Program-made: the position numbers and the translations under genes
Source of the DNA: Cacconaster sp045601245
GTDB lineage: Bacteria > Bacteroidota > Bacteroidia > Bacteroidales > UBA932
Assembly: GCA_045601245.1 (NCBI GenBank)
Contig: JAZRZH010000024.1
Coordinates: forward strand, 1-62,273
Reading direction: 5' to 3'
Length of the DNA stretch: 62,273 nucleotides
The notes under the pieces: model-generated
The model's input: only the letters and a program-made list of their open reading frames with translations
Database searches by the model: none
What the model was told of the DNA's origin: nothing
Shown here: positions 31,372 to 39,013 of the stretch, one piece after another
Position numbering within the stretch: the first letter of the stretch is position 1
How the letters are laid out: each line of letters begins with the position of its first letter

Positions 31372-32148
31372 TTATTCTTCAGTGCGAGGACGACGTTCGC
31401 CACGGCCACCACGACGGTCACCGCCACGGCCGCGACCACCACGACGCTCACCGCGCTCGCGGCGCTCACCCTGTGCAGGATTTGCAGCTACGCCTGCAGC
31501 TGTACCGGCGTTAGGGGAGAGGTCACGCTTTCCGTAAACTTCACCGTTGCAGATCCATACCTTAATACCGAGAACGCCTACCTTGGTGTGAGCCTCAGCG
31601 AGTGCGTAGACAATGTCAGCACGGATTGTGTGGAGAGGTGTACGGCCTTCCTTGAACATTTCGTTGCGAGCCATTTCGGCGCCGCCTACACGACCGCTGA
31701 TCTGTACCTTGATACCCTCGGCACCCATACGCATTGTGGATGCGACAGCCATCTTGATGGCGCGACGGTATGATACGCGACCCTCGACCTGACGGGCGAT
31801 GTTGTTTGCAACGATATTTGCATCAACTTCCGGACGCTTTACCTCGAAGATGTTGATCTGAACGTCCTTGTTGCAGATCTTCTTCAACTCTTCCTTGAGC
31901 TTGTCAACTTCCTGACCGCCCTTTCCGATGATGACACCCGGACGGGCTGTGTGGATAGTAACGGTGATGAGCTTCAAAGTGCGCTCGATGACAATCTTGG
32001 AGAGTGATGCCTTTGCGAGACGTGCGTTGAGGTATTCACGGATCTTTGAATCTTCAGGGATTCTTGTTGCGTAGTCACCGTACCAGTTGGAGTCCCAACC
32101 ACGGATGATACCAACACGGTTGCTGATAGGATTGGTTTTCTGTCCCAT
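31372..32148 (-). CDS. rpsC: 30S ribosomal protein S3 with RGG-rich tail
   Basis: The 258-residue S3 starts MGQKTNPISNRVGIIRGWDSNW and has the KH-domain loop VIIGKGGQEV near residue 75. The S3 signature VSYRRAIKMAVA...GAEGIKVQISGR follows. After the usual end the chain continues about 35 residues as an Arg-Gly-rich tail (RRGGRGRGGDRRGGRG), longer and more RGG-like than typical S3. S3 lines the mRNA entry channel. It is the last gene of this block: the expected rplP, rpmC and rpsQ do not follow. One base separates it from rplV. Confidence 0.95.
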   Translation of the reverse strand: MGQKTNPISNRVGIIRGWDSNWYGDYATRIPEDSKIREYLNARLAKASLSKIVIERTLKLITVTIHTARPGVIIGKGGQEVDKLKEELKKICNKDVQINIFEVKRPEVDANIVANNIARQVEGRVSYRRAIKMAVASTMRMGAEGIKVQISGRVGGAEMARNEMFKEGRTPLHTIRADIVYALAEAHTKVGVLGIKVWICNGEVYGKRDLSPNAGTAAGVAANPAQGERRERGERRGGRGRGGDRRGGRGERRPRTEE

Positions 32149-32149
32149 A

Positions 32150-32587
32150 TTACTTTGCCTCCTCTACTGGTTTGGTTTCTGCCTTGACAGCTTTCTTGTC
32201 AAGGATGATAGTTACGTGGTTAGAACGCTTGCGGATACGTCCGGCACGGCCCTGCGGGCAAGGACGGATGCGCTTGAGCTGGCGGCCGCCGTCGACCATA
32301 ATGGTCTTGACGATGACGTTGCCGTTCTCGAGTTCTTTGCGGTCAGCTTCATTCTTGGCCTCCCAGTTGGCGATTGCGCTGCGAAGGAGTTTCTCAAGAC
32401 GGGTTGAAGCCTCTTTCTTTGAATATTTGAGAATATCCAGAGCGTGGTTTACTTCCTGACCTCTGATGATGTCAGCGACGAGGCGCATCTTCTGAGGTGA
32501 AGTAGGAACATCATTCAGCTTTGCGATAGCTGTCTGCTTCTTTATTTCTTTAAGCCTGTCGGCCATTTCTCTTTTACGCTTTCCCAT
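32150..32587 (-). CDS. rplV: 50S ribosomal protein L22
   Basis: The 145-residue L22 has LNDVPTSPQKMRLVADIIRG, the conserved loop KRIRPCPQGRAGRIRKRSNH and VTIILDK. It lines the peptide exit tunnel. The N-terminal extension MGKRKREMADRLKEIKKQ matches other Bacteroidetes L22 proteins. Spacing to rpsS is 19 bp. Confidence 0.95.
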   Translation of the reverse strand: MGKRKREMADRLKEIKKQTAIAKLNDVPTSPQKMRLVADIIRGQEVNHALDILKYSKKEASTRLEKLLRSAIANWEAKNEADRKELENGNVIVKTIMVDGGRQLKRIRPCPQGRAGRIRKRSNHVTIILDKKAVKAETKPVEEAK

Positions 32588-32606
32588 TGTAATCTTCCTT
32601 TAAATA

Positions 32607-32873
32607 TTAACGATTACCAGAATGGCCTTTGAAGGTACGTGTCGGCGCGAATTCTCCGAGCTTGTGACCAACCATATTCTCTGTAACATAAACCGGAATA
32701 AACTTATTGCCGTTATGTACAGCGATTGTGTGTCCTACGAAGTCCGGGGAGATCATGCTGGAACGTGACCAGGTCTTAATAGCCTCTTTCTTCATGCTGC
32801 CTTCATTCATGGCGAGCACTTTCTTTTCCAAGCTGTCCTGAATATAAGGACCTTTTCTAAGTGAACGACTCAT
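32607..32873 (-). CDS. rpsS: 30S ribosomal protein S19
   Basis: The 88-residue S19 starts MSRSLRKGPYIQDSLEKKV and carries SRSSMISPDFVGHTIAVHNG, KFIPVYVTENMVGHKLGEF and TRTFKGH, the family signature in the head of the small subunit. Full length for the family. Confidence 0.97.
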   Translation of the reverse strand: MSRSLRKGPYIQDSLEKKVLAMNEGSMKKEAIKTWSRSSMISPDFVGHTIAVHNGNKFIPVYVTENMVGHKLGEFAPTRTFKGHSGNR

Positions 32874-32894
32874 AATCTACTTGTTTTTATTCCG

Positions 32895-33719
32895 TTATTT
32901 ATGTCTTCTCTCGATGATGAACTTGTTGGAAGTCTTCTTAGGGTTACGAGTCTTGTATCCCTTTGCAGGTAAGCCCTTGCGTGAACGTGGATGTCCACCT
33001 GATGCGCGGCCTTCACCACCACCCATTGGGTGATCGACTGGGTTCATAACGACACCGCGGTTGCGAGGTCTGCGACCCAACCAGCGACGACGGCCGGCCT
33101 TACCGTGAGATTCCAGATTGTGGTCGGTATTTGAAACGATACCGATGGTAGCGCGGCAGGAAACGAGCACCATTCTTGTCTCACCTGAAGGGAGGCGGAG
33201 AACGGCGTGGTTGCCTTCGCGTGCTGTGAGCTGAGCGTATGCACCGGCTGAACGTGCCATTACGGCACCGTTGCCAGGGCGGAGCTCAATGTTGTGAACG
33301 AGAGTACCGAGCGGAATTTCCGCAAGTGGAAGTGAGTTGCCGATTTCAGGAGCAACACCTGAACCGGAAGCGATCACCTGACCTACCTGAATGCCGTTAG
33401 GTGCGATGATATAACGCTTCTCACCATCTTCGTATACTACGAGCGCGATGCGTGCGCTGCGGTTAGGGTCGTATTCGATGGTCTTGACAGTAGCCTTGCA
33501 ATTGTCCTTGTCGCGAAGGAAGTCAATTACACGATACATCTTCTTGTGACCGCCGCCGATGTAGCGTACGGTCATCTTGCCCTGGTTGTTACGTCCGCCT
33601 GAGCTCTTGAGAGGCTCGAGGAGGGACTTTTCAGGGGTGCTGCAGGTGATCTCTTCAAAAGTGCTGATCGCCTTATTTCTAGTACCGGGAGTCACCGGTT
33701 TGAATTTACGTACTGCCAT
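32895..33719 (-). CDS. rplB: 50S ribosomal protein L2
   Basis: The 274-residue L2 contains GRNNQGKMTVRYIGGGHK, IEYDPNRSARIALV and the C-terminal MNPVDHPMGGGEG with the His important for peptidyl transferase. Standard length and gene order (rplW before, rpsS after). Confidence 0.97.
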   Translation of the reverse strand: MAVRKFKPVTPGTRNKAISTFEEITCSTPEKSLLEPLKSSGGRNNQGKMTVRYIGGGHKKMYRVIDFLRDKDNCKATVKTIEYDPNRSARIALVVYEDGEKRYIIAPNGIQVGQVIASGSGVAPEIGNSLPLAEIPLGTLVHNIELRPGNGAVMARSAGAYAQLTAREGNHAVLRLPSGETRMVLVSCRATIGIVSNTDHNLESHGKAGRRRWLGRRPRNRGVVMNPVDHPMGGGEGRASGGHPRSRKGLPAKGYKTRNPKKTSNKFIIERRHK

Positions 33720-33724
33720 GGTCC

Positions 33725-34015
33725 TTAAATGTTGCTATAGAAATCAATCTTATCATCTCCGGCCAGTGTAACGAACGCCTTCTTGTAGTGGTTCGTGCGG
33801 CCTGTCAGCATACCTGCCTTTGTGTAGCGGCTCTTGCGCTTGCCGTGATAGTTGACAGTGTTGACGTCCTGAACGGATACGCCGTACATCTGTTCAACGG
33901 CTTTCTTGATTTCAATCTTGTTGGCCTTGCCATCAACGATGAAACCGTAACGATTCAATTTATCGCCCTGAATCGTCATTTTCTCAGTTACTATAGGCTT
34001 AATTAATATTCCCAT
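33725..34015 (-). CDS. rplW: 50S ribosomal protein L23
   Basis: The 96-residue L23 starts MGILIKPIVTEKMT, with YGFIVDGKANKIEIKKAVEQ and the RKSRYTKAGMLTGRTNHYKK loop. It forms the trigger factor and SRP docking site at the tunnel exit. Confidence 0.95.
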   Translation of the reverse strand: MGILIKPIVTEKMTIQGDKLNRYGFIVDGKANKIEIKKAVEQMYGVSVQDVNTVNYHGKRKSRYTKAGMLTGRTNHYKKAFVTLAGDDKIDFYSNI

Positions 34016-34024
34016 CGTTGTGTG

Positions 34025-34651
34025 TTATTTGCGTCTTTCTGCGATAATGTCCTGAACGCCGTCAACAAGTACGAGCTGATTTGCGTTGAGAAGTACATAA
34101 GTGTTGATTTCGTCAACAGTTATGACCTTTGCCTCAGGAAGATTGCGAGACGATAAGTAAATGTTCTGTGAATTTTCAGGAAGCACTACAAGGGTCTTGC
34201 GGCCGTTTGCCTTGATGGCATCGAGGATCTTGATGAAATCCTTGGTTTTAGGTGCGTCCATTGAGAAAGGCTCAACCATTGTGATGGCGCCGTCCTTTGC
34301 CTTGTAAGAGAGGGCTGAGTAACGGGCGAGCTGCTTGAGCTTCTTGTTAAGCTTGAATGAGTAATCGCGAGGCTTAGGGCCGAATGCATTACCACCGCCA
34401 ACGTTGATGTTGGACTTGATGCTGCCGTGACGTGCTCCTCCGCCGCCCTTCTGGCGACCCATCTTCTTGGTTGAGAAAGCGACTTCGCTGCGGTCCTTGG
34501 TCTTGTGTGTGCCCTGACGCTGGTTTGCAAGGTACTGCTTTACGTCGAGGTAGATAGCGTTATCGTTCGGTTCGATAGCGAAAATGGTATCATCGAGCTC
34601 GGCCTGCTTGCCGGACAATGTACCGTCGATTTTGTAAACATCCAGTTTCAT
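34025..34651 (-). CDS. rplD: 50S ribosomal protein L4
   Basis: The 208-residue L4 starts MKLDVYKIDGTLSGKQAELD. The tunnel loop reads AFSTKKMGRQKGGGGARHGS. The C-terminal half has LVVLPENSQNIYLSSRNLP. In other bacteria L4 can repress its own operon; no such site was identified here. Confidence 0.95.
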   Translation of the reverse strand: MKLDVYKIDGTLSGKQAELDDTIFAIEPNDNAIYLDVKQYLANQRQGTHKTKDRSEVAFSTKKMGRQKGGGGARHGSIKSNINVGGGNAFGPKPRDYSFKLNKKLKQLARYSALSYKAKDGAITMVEPFSMDAPKTKDFIKILDAIKANGRKTLVVLPENSQNIYLSSRNLPEAKVITVDEINTYVLLNANQLVLVDGVQDIIAERRK

Positions 34652-34656
34652 AACGC

Positions 34657-35280
34657 TTAGTCCTCCACAATTACATAAGATCCTTTGGCTCCAGGAACGG
34701 AACCCTTGACAATTACGAGATTGTTCTCAGGGATGACCTTGATGACCTGAAGGTTGAATACCTTGACGCGGTCGCCGCCCATCTGGCCGGCCATTCTCAT
34801 ACCCTTGAAAACCCTTGAAGGCCAAGATGATGCACCCAGTGAACCAGGATGACGAAGTCTGTCGTCCTGACCGTGGGTCCTGCCACCTACGCCCTGGAAT
34901 CCGTGACGTTTCACAACGCCCTGGAAACCCTTACCTTTGGATGTTCCGATAACATCAACCCACTCAATGCCCTCGGAGAGGTCACTGATGGAGACGGTGT
35001 CACCGACCTTGAGCTCCTTAGGGAAGTCGTTCTTGAATTCGACGAGCTTGCGCTTAGGAGTGGTTTCTGCCTTGTCAAAATGGCCCTTGAGGGCCTTGCT
35101 GGTGTGTTTCTCTTTCTTTTCGTCATAGGCAAGCTGTACAGCGGCATAACCATCTTTTTCAACTGTACGGATTTGCGTAACAACACACGGACCAGCCTCA
35201 ATAACGGTGCATGGCAGACATTTGCCAGCGGCATCGAAAACGGAAGTCATTCCGATTTTTTTTCCAATTAATCCAGGCAT
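34657..35280 (-). CDS. rplC: 50S ribosomal protein L3
   Basis: The 207-residue L3 starts MPGLIGKKIGMTSVFD and has the central loop FQGVGGRTHGQDDRLRHPGS and the conserved KGMRMAGQMGGDRV, where Gln is the usual methylated residue. It is the first gene of this transcription unit: a strong promoter lies directly upstream and rpsJ, which normally precedes it, is absent. Confidence 0.97.
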   Translation of the reverse strand: MPGLIGKKIGMTSVFDAAGKCLPCTVIEAGPCVVTQIRTVEKDGYAAVQLAYDEKKEKHTSKALKGHFDKAETTPKRKLVEFKNDFPKELKVGDTVSISDLSEGIEWVDVIGTSKGKGFQGVVKRHGFQGVGGRTHGQDDRLRHPGSLGASSWPSRVFKGMRMAGQMGGDRVKVFNLQVIKVIPENNLVIVKGSVPGAKGSYVIVED

Positions 35281-35320
35281 TTGGTTGTTAATTTGGTGTT
35301 TTATAATAAGTTAACTAGTG

Positions 35321-35340
35321 TCTCCCCATTTTTCGGGGGA
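35321..35340 (-). promoter_or_regulatory. Hairpin at the start of the rplC leader
   Basis: The transcript would begin at about 35337 and immediately form CCCC-GAAAAAT-GGGG. The rplM leader begins with almost the same sequence at 49412-49426, suggesting a shared regulatory feature or RNA stability element. Confidence 0.45.
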
Positions 35341-35343
35341 CCG

Positions 35344-35375
35344 CAAATATACGGACTATTTTCAAGTAATCCAAA
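35344..35375 (-). promoter_or_regulatory. Promoter of the rplC-rpsC ribosomal block
   Basis: The minus strand reads TTTG (35372-35375), 20 bp, then TATATTTG (35344-35351): a full-consensus Bacteroidetes promoter. It predicts a leader of about 57 nt before rplC. Confidence 0.75.
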
Positions 35376-35401
35376 TGTTTTTCAGATAGTTGTGCAGTCT
35401 T

Positions 35402-36037
35402 TTACCTCAGTTGTCCAGGAAGGACGAGTTTTTCCTTTGGCGGGAATGAGGCTTCGTATTCCTCATATCCGGCGGGGTCATTCATAGCCACATAGTATCC
35501 TTGGGGAGTATGGTAGGTCCCTTCGATGCCTGACAGGTATCCTGATTTGAGTTCCCGGCCGAGAAAATAGGGGACTTCACTTCCGCGGGGTTCGGCGTGG
35601 TAGTGGATATGGAGGCTCGAAGCCAGGACAAATCCGGCGTGCTTGTAGAAGTCTATGTTGCCTTCCATAAAGACGGCGCCGAAGCCCATTTCTTCCGCCT
35701 TTGTAAGAGCGTATCTGAGCAATGTTAATCCATAGCCCCGTCGTTTGTATTCAGGGGCTATGCTGATGGGCCCGAACGTCAGGATGGGGATATGCTTTCC
35801 ATCATCCGAGATGATTCCGGCCCTGGAGAACATCACGTGGCCGATGATGCCCGCGCCGTCTATCTCCATCACGAAGTCAAGTCCGGGTATGAAATCCGGA
35901 TTGTTCCGGTAGCGATGGAGGACATAATGCTCGGTGCAGCCGGGCTGATAGACATTCCAGAATGATTCTCTGGTGAGGTTTTCTACAGTTCTGTAATCTG
36001 ATTCGCGCTCAAGGCGAATGGTATAATTCTTATTCAT
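35402..36037 (-). CDS. GNAT family N-acetyltransferase
   Basis: The 211-residue protein starts MNKNYTIRLERESDYRTVEN. Acetyl-CoA binding motif A is FGPISIAPEYKRRGYGLTLL, followed by MGFGAVFMEGNIDFYKHAGF as motif B. The overall layout resembles the putative acetyltransferases that begin with an ENLTRESFW segment. Substrate unknown; cytoplasmic. The open frame starts at 36079, but ATG 36037 is the better start. The gene stands alone, with a 145-nt leader after a consensus promoter. Confidence 0.8.
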   Translation of the reverse strand: MNKNYTIRLERESDYRTVENLTRESFWNVYQPGCTEHYVLHRYRNNPDFIPGLDFVMEIDGAGIIGHVMFSRAGIISDDGKHIPILTFGPISIAPEYKRRGYGLTLLRYALTKAEEMGFGAVFMEGNIDFYKHAGFVLASSLHIHYHAEPRGSEVPYFLGRELKSGYLSGIEGTYHTPQGYYVAMNDPAGYEEYEASFPPKEKLVLPGQLR

Positions 36038-36182
36038 GATTTTCGGATATTGTAAAATTAATACGATTACTTTCCACACCCGTCGGTACGGGGTGGACTT
36101 ACCGGTTCAAGACATCTTCGCCAACAGGCTGAAGATGTTACAGGACAATATCCAAACTAAGATTGCGCATCCAATAGTATTA
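36038..36182 (-). promoter_or_regulatory. Structured 145-nt leader of the acetyltransferase gene
   Basis: On the minus strand the leader has CATCTTC...GAAGATG (11-nt loop) and a second stem, CCACCCCGT-ACCG-ACGGGTGTGG. Most leaders in this window are 20-75 nt, so this is long. I do not recognise a riboswitch class. A cis-regulatory RNA is possible. Confidence 0.35.
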
Positions 36183-36188
36183 CGGATG

Positions 36189-36220
36189 CAAAGATACACA
36201 TTGTGTGCCTGTCCGACAAA
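36189..36220 (-). promoter_or_regulatory. Promoter of the acetyltransferase gene
   Basis: The minus strand reads TTTG (36217-36220), 20 bp, then TATCTTTG (36189-36196): a full-consensus promoter. Transcription would begin near 36182. Confidence 0.7.
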
Positions 36221-36281
36221 TGAAACCGGAACTCATTGTGTTCTGCAAGAGTCCTTCGCAGCCGGCACCCTCGGCCCTGCG

Positions 36282-36707
36282 TCATTCATGCACGACCTTG
36301 GAGCCACCGCTGGTTGTGCAGCCCGACGTGCCTGCGTTTCCGCTGTAGTTGATAACGCTTCCTCCTGACAGGTTTACTTTCGCCATTGTGCAGGTCACCG
36401 GAACGCTGCATTCCGAACCGCCGGACAGTGTGAATGAGACCGATTCCAACTGGTACGGATAATTTGAATTCAGTGAGGAACCGCCGCTCAATGAAACCGA
36501 ATCAAGGCTGTATGCCGGAATGGTGATTTCAGTACTGTAATTGCCGGCAGTCCTGTCCGGAAAGAAGAGATGAAGCGTGCTGCCTTCCATACGGACCTGC
36601 AACTGACGGAGTACGGCAATGTCCGACTTGACTGAGACTGCGTTTGCGCTTTCGCTGACCGTCAGCGAAAGTCCGTCATTTGCTTCGATGCTGGAAAGAC
36701 GGGACAA
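36282..36707 (-). pseudogene. DUF2807 (head GIN domain) fragment lacking its N-terminus
   Basis: An open stretch of 141 residues reads LSSIEANDGLSLTVSES, VSLSGGSSLNS, FTLSGGSECSV and VNLSGGSVINYSG, the repeated SGGS pattern of DUF2807 beta-helix adhesin heads. The family is normally about 220-250 residues with a signal peptide. Here a TGA lies directly before the first codon (a TTG), and an ATG four bases upstream is out of frame. No signal peptide could be found in any upstream frame. A decayed gene is the simplest reading; a sequencing frameshift is possible. Confidence 0.6.
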
Positions 36708-36826
36708 TCATACAGCCAGGACTATTCTGGACAATGTCCGTTTGGAGACCGGAAATTATTCCTGGGACTTTGCACGTGCCACAACGACTTTGTGGAATGC
36801 AACAGGCTGAGTGTCAGCCAAATAAG

Positions 36827-36862
36827 CATTCAGCCTTGCGCTTTTTTGCGCAAGGCTGAATG
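36827..36862. terminator. Terminator after the DPP5-like gene, REP-like core
   Basis: CATTCAGCCTTGCGC pairs perfectly over a TTTTTT loop. It lies 57 bp downstream of the 36920-39004 gene on the minus strand. Its CCTTGCG core again resembles the REP family. Confidence 0.65.
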
Positions 36863-36919
36863 ACTAAATCGCTATGCGATAGATAGTTGCGTTTCACGGG
36901 AGGCGCACCCCCCGCCGGC

Positions 36920-39004
36920 CTACTTCAGCCACTTGTCGAACCAGGCTGTGTACTCGCGGTTCCAGTGGACGGAGTTCTGCGGCTTGAGTATCCAGTGGTT
37001 CTCGTCAGGGAAGAGCACCATCTTGGACGGCACGTCGAACATCTGGGCGGCGTTGAAGGCCATCATTCCCTGGCTTACCGGCACGCGGTAGTCGAGTTCG
37101 CCGTGGAACACGAGGATCGGGGTGTTCCAGTTCCTGATCAGCTTGTGCGGCGAATTGGCGTAATGGCGCTTTGCCACAGGGTTGTCGCTCCAAGGCGAGC
37201 CTTCGAGGTATTTGCCGCCTGCGGCGCAGGCTCCGTTGTCCCAGTTCGGGAACCACATCTCCTCGGTGCTCATAAACATCGACTCCTGGTCGAAGATGCC
37301 GGCGTGTGCGATGAAGGCGCTGAAGCGGTTCTGGTGTATGCCGGCAAGGTAATATACCGAATAGCCGCCGTAGCTGCCGCCTGCCGCGCCCATCTTGCCC
37401 ACGAAAGGCTTGGCGAGGAAATAGTCGGCCGCTGCTAGGTAGTCCTTCATGTTCTGGCCGATGTAGTCGCCGGAGATCTGCTCCTTCCACTCCTGTCCGA
37501 AGCCGATGTTGCCGCGGCGATTAGGGATGATCACAATGTAGCCCTGTGATGCCATCAGGCGGAAATTCCAGCGTGTGGACCAGCTCTGGCTGCAGGCCGT
37601 CTGAGGACCGCCGTTGCAGAAGAGGATTGCCGGATATGTCTTCGATTCGTCGAACTGAGGAGGGTAGAGCACCCAGGTCAGCATCTGCTTGCCGTCTGTG
37701 GCAGGCACCCATACCTCTTCCATGCGTATGTCCTCTATCTGTGCGAGTATGTCGTCATTCTCGTGGCTGATCTGCTCCCAGCTGCCGTCGGTTGCGGAGA
37801 TGGATACGATTTCAGCCGAATGCAGCATCGATGTGGCGGTGGCGATGAGCCTGTCGCCTGCAATCTGAGGGCATCCGAAGTCCTGGAATTCATGCTGCGG
37901 TGTGACGCGGGCCATATTGCCCTCCAGGTCGGTCTTCCATATCTCCTTGACGCCCTCTACCACTGAATTGAAATACAGTCCCCGGGAATCCGGCATCCAG
38001 TTGATTTCCGCCACGTCGTAGGTGAAGCCGGTGGTGAGTTCCTTGCGCTCGCGAGTGCTCATATCCATAATGAAGAGGCGGACGCGGTCGGACTCGTAGC
38101 CGTCGCGCTCCATGCTCAGCCAGGCGAGGTATCTGCCGTCAGGCGAGAATGCAGGATCGGTGTCGTAGCCCATCATACCCTCGCTGAGGTTGACGCATTC
38201 GCCGCTGACGATGGTATAGAGATAGATGTCGGTATTGGTTGAGAAGGCGTAGTCCCTGCCCGTCAGCTTGCGGCAGGAGTATGCTATCTGCTGTCCGTCC
38301 GGACTGAAATCAAGTTGCTCCAGGCCGCTGAAAGGTTCGGTCGGGAGTTCGTACGGCTCATCGCCGAGCAGGTCGAAGTCAGCTCCGACCCTGCTGCCGG
38401 AGAAGTTGGCCAGATGTGTGTGCGGTATGTTCACCACGAAGTGGTCCCAGTGCCTGTACATCAGGCCCTCTATTTCGCGGGCCGTGGATTTCTCGAGGTC
38501 CGGATATACGTCCTTGCCAACCTTCCCCACCTTGAAATCAGTGGAGAAGAGTATGTTGGCCTCGTCCGGAGATATCTTGAACTCGTTGATGCCGCCCTCG
38601 TAATCGCTGATCTGCTCGAGCTTCTTCCCGTCGGGGTCCATCGCCCATATCCGGCCTTCCTTCAGGAACGCGATGCGCTTGCCGCCCTCTATCCAGCGGG
38701 CGTTGGACGCGCTCTTGGCGAAATGTGTGATCTGATGGCTGTCGCTGCCGTCAATGTTCATTATGAAGAGGTTGCGGACACCTTTGTTCTGCTCGATTGA
38801 AGTGTAGGTGACACCGTAGAGTATCTTTGTGCCGTCCGGCGATACCTGAATGTCCGTGACCTTGCCCATCTGGTGCAGCACCTCGGCCGTAAAGTGGCCG
38901 TCTGCGACCTCCAGGTCGGGTTTTTCAATAGTCTGTCCTTCTTCCTTCGGCCCGCAGGCCGCCAATGCCGCTATTGCCATAAGTGTTGCAAATGCTTTTT
39001 TCAT
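36920..39004 (-). CDS. S9 family dipeptidyl-peptidase 5-like lipoprotein
   Basis: The 694-residue protein has lipobox ALAAC (Cys17). The N-terminal half is a beta-propeller with WD40-like SPDG units (VSPDGTKILYG, FSPDGQQIAYS, FSPDGRYLAWL). The C-terminal alpha/beta hydrolase has AAGGSYGGYSVYY (nucleophile Ser), HGELDYRVP (Asp) and PDENHWI (His). The closest match I recall is dipeptidyl-peptidase 5 of Porphyromonas and Bacteroides, which releases dipeptides with small or hydrophobic P1 residues in the periplasm for uptake. It follows the 950-residue S9 gene by 9 bp. Confidence 0.85.
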   Translation of the reverse strand: MKKAFATLMAIAALAACGPKEEGQTIEKPDLEVADGHFTAEVLHQMGKVTDIQVSPDGTKILYGVTYTSIEQNKGVRNLFIMNIDGSDSHQITHFAKSASNARWIEGGKRIAFLKEGRIWAMDPDGKKLEQISDYEGGINEFKISPDEANILFSTDFKVGKVGKDVYPDLEKSTAREIEGLMYRHWDHFVVNIPHTHLANFSGSRVGADFDLLGDEPYELPTEPFSGLEQLDFSPDGQQIAYSCRKLTGRDYAFSTNTDIYLYTIVSGECVNLSEGMMGYDTDPAFSPDGRYLAWLSMERDGYESDRVRLFIMDMSTRERKELTTGFTYDVAEINWMPDSRGLYFNSVVEGVKEIWKTDLEGNMARVTPQHEFQDFGCPQIAGDRLIATATSMLHSAEIVSISATDGSWEQISHENDDILAQIEDIRMEEVWVPATDGKQMLTWVLYPPQFDESKTYPAILFCNGGPQTACSQSWSTRWNFRLMASQGYIVIIPNRRGNIGFGQEWKEQISGDYIGQNMKDYLAAADYFLAKPFVGKMGAAGGSYGGYSVYYLAGIHQNRFSAFIAHAGIFDQESMFMSTEEMWFPNWDNGACAAGGKYLEGSPWSDNPVAKRHYANSPHKLIRNWNTPILVFHGELDYRVPVSQGMMAFNAAQMFDVPSKMVLFPDENHWILKPQNSVHWNREYTAWFDKWLK

Positions 39005-39013
39005 ATCGGGATA

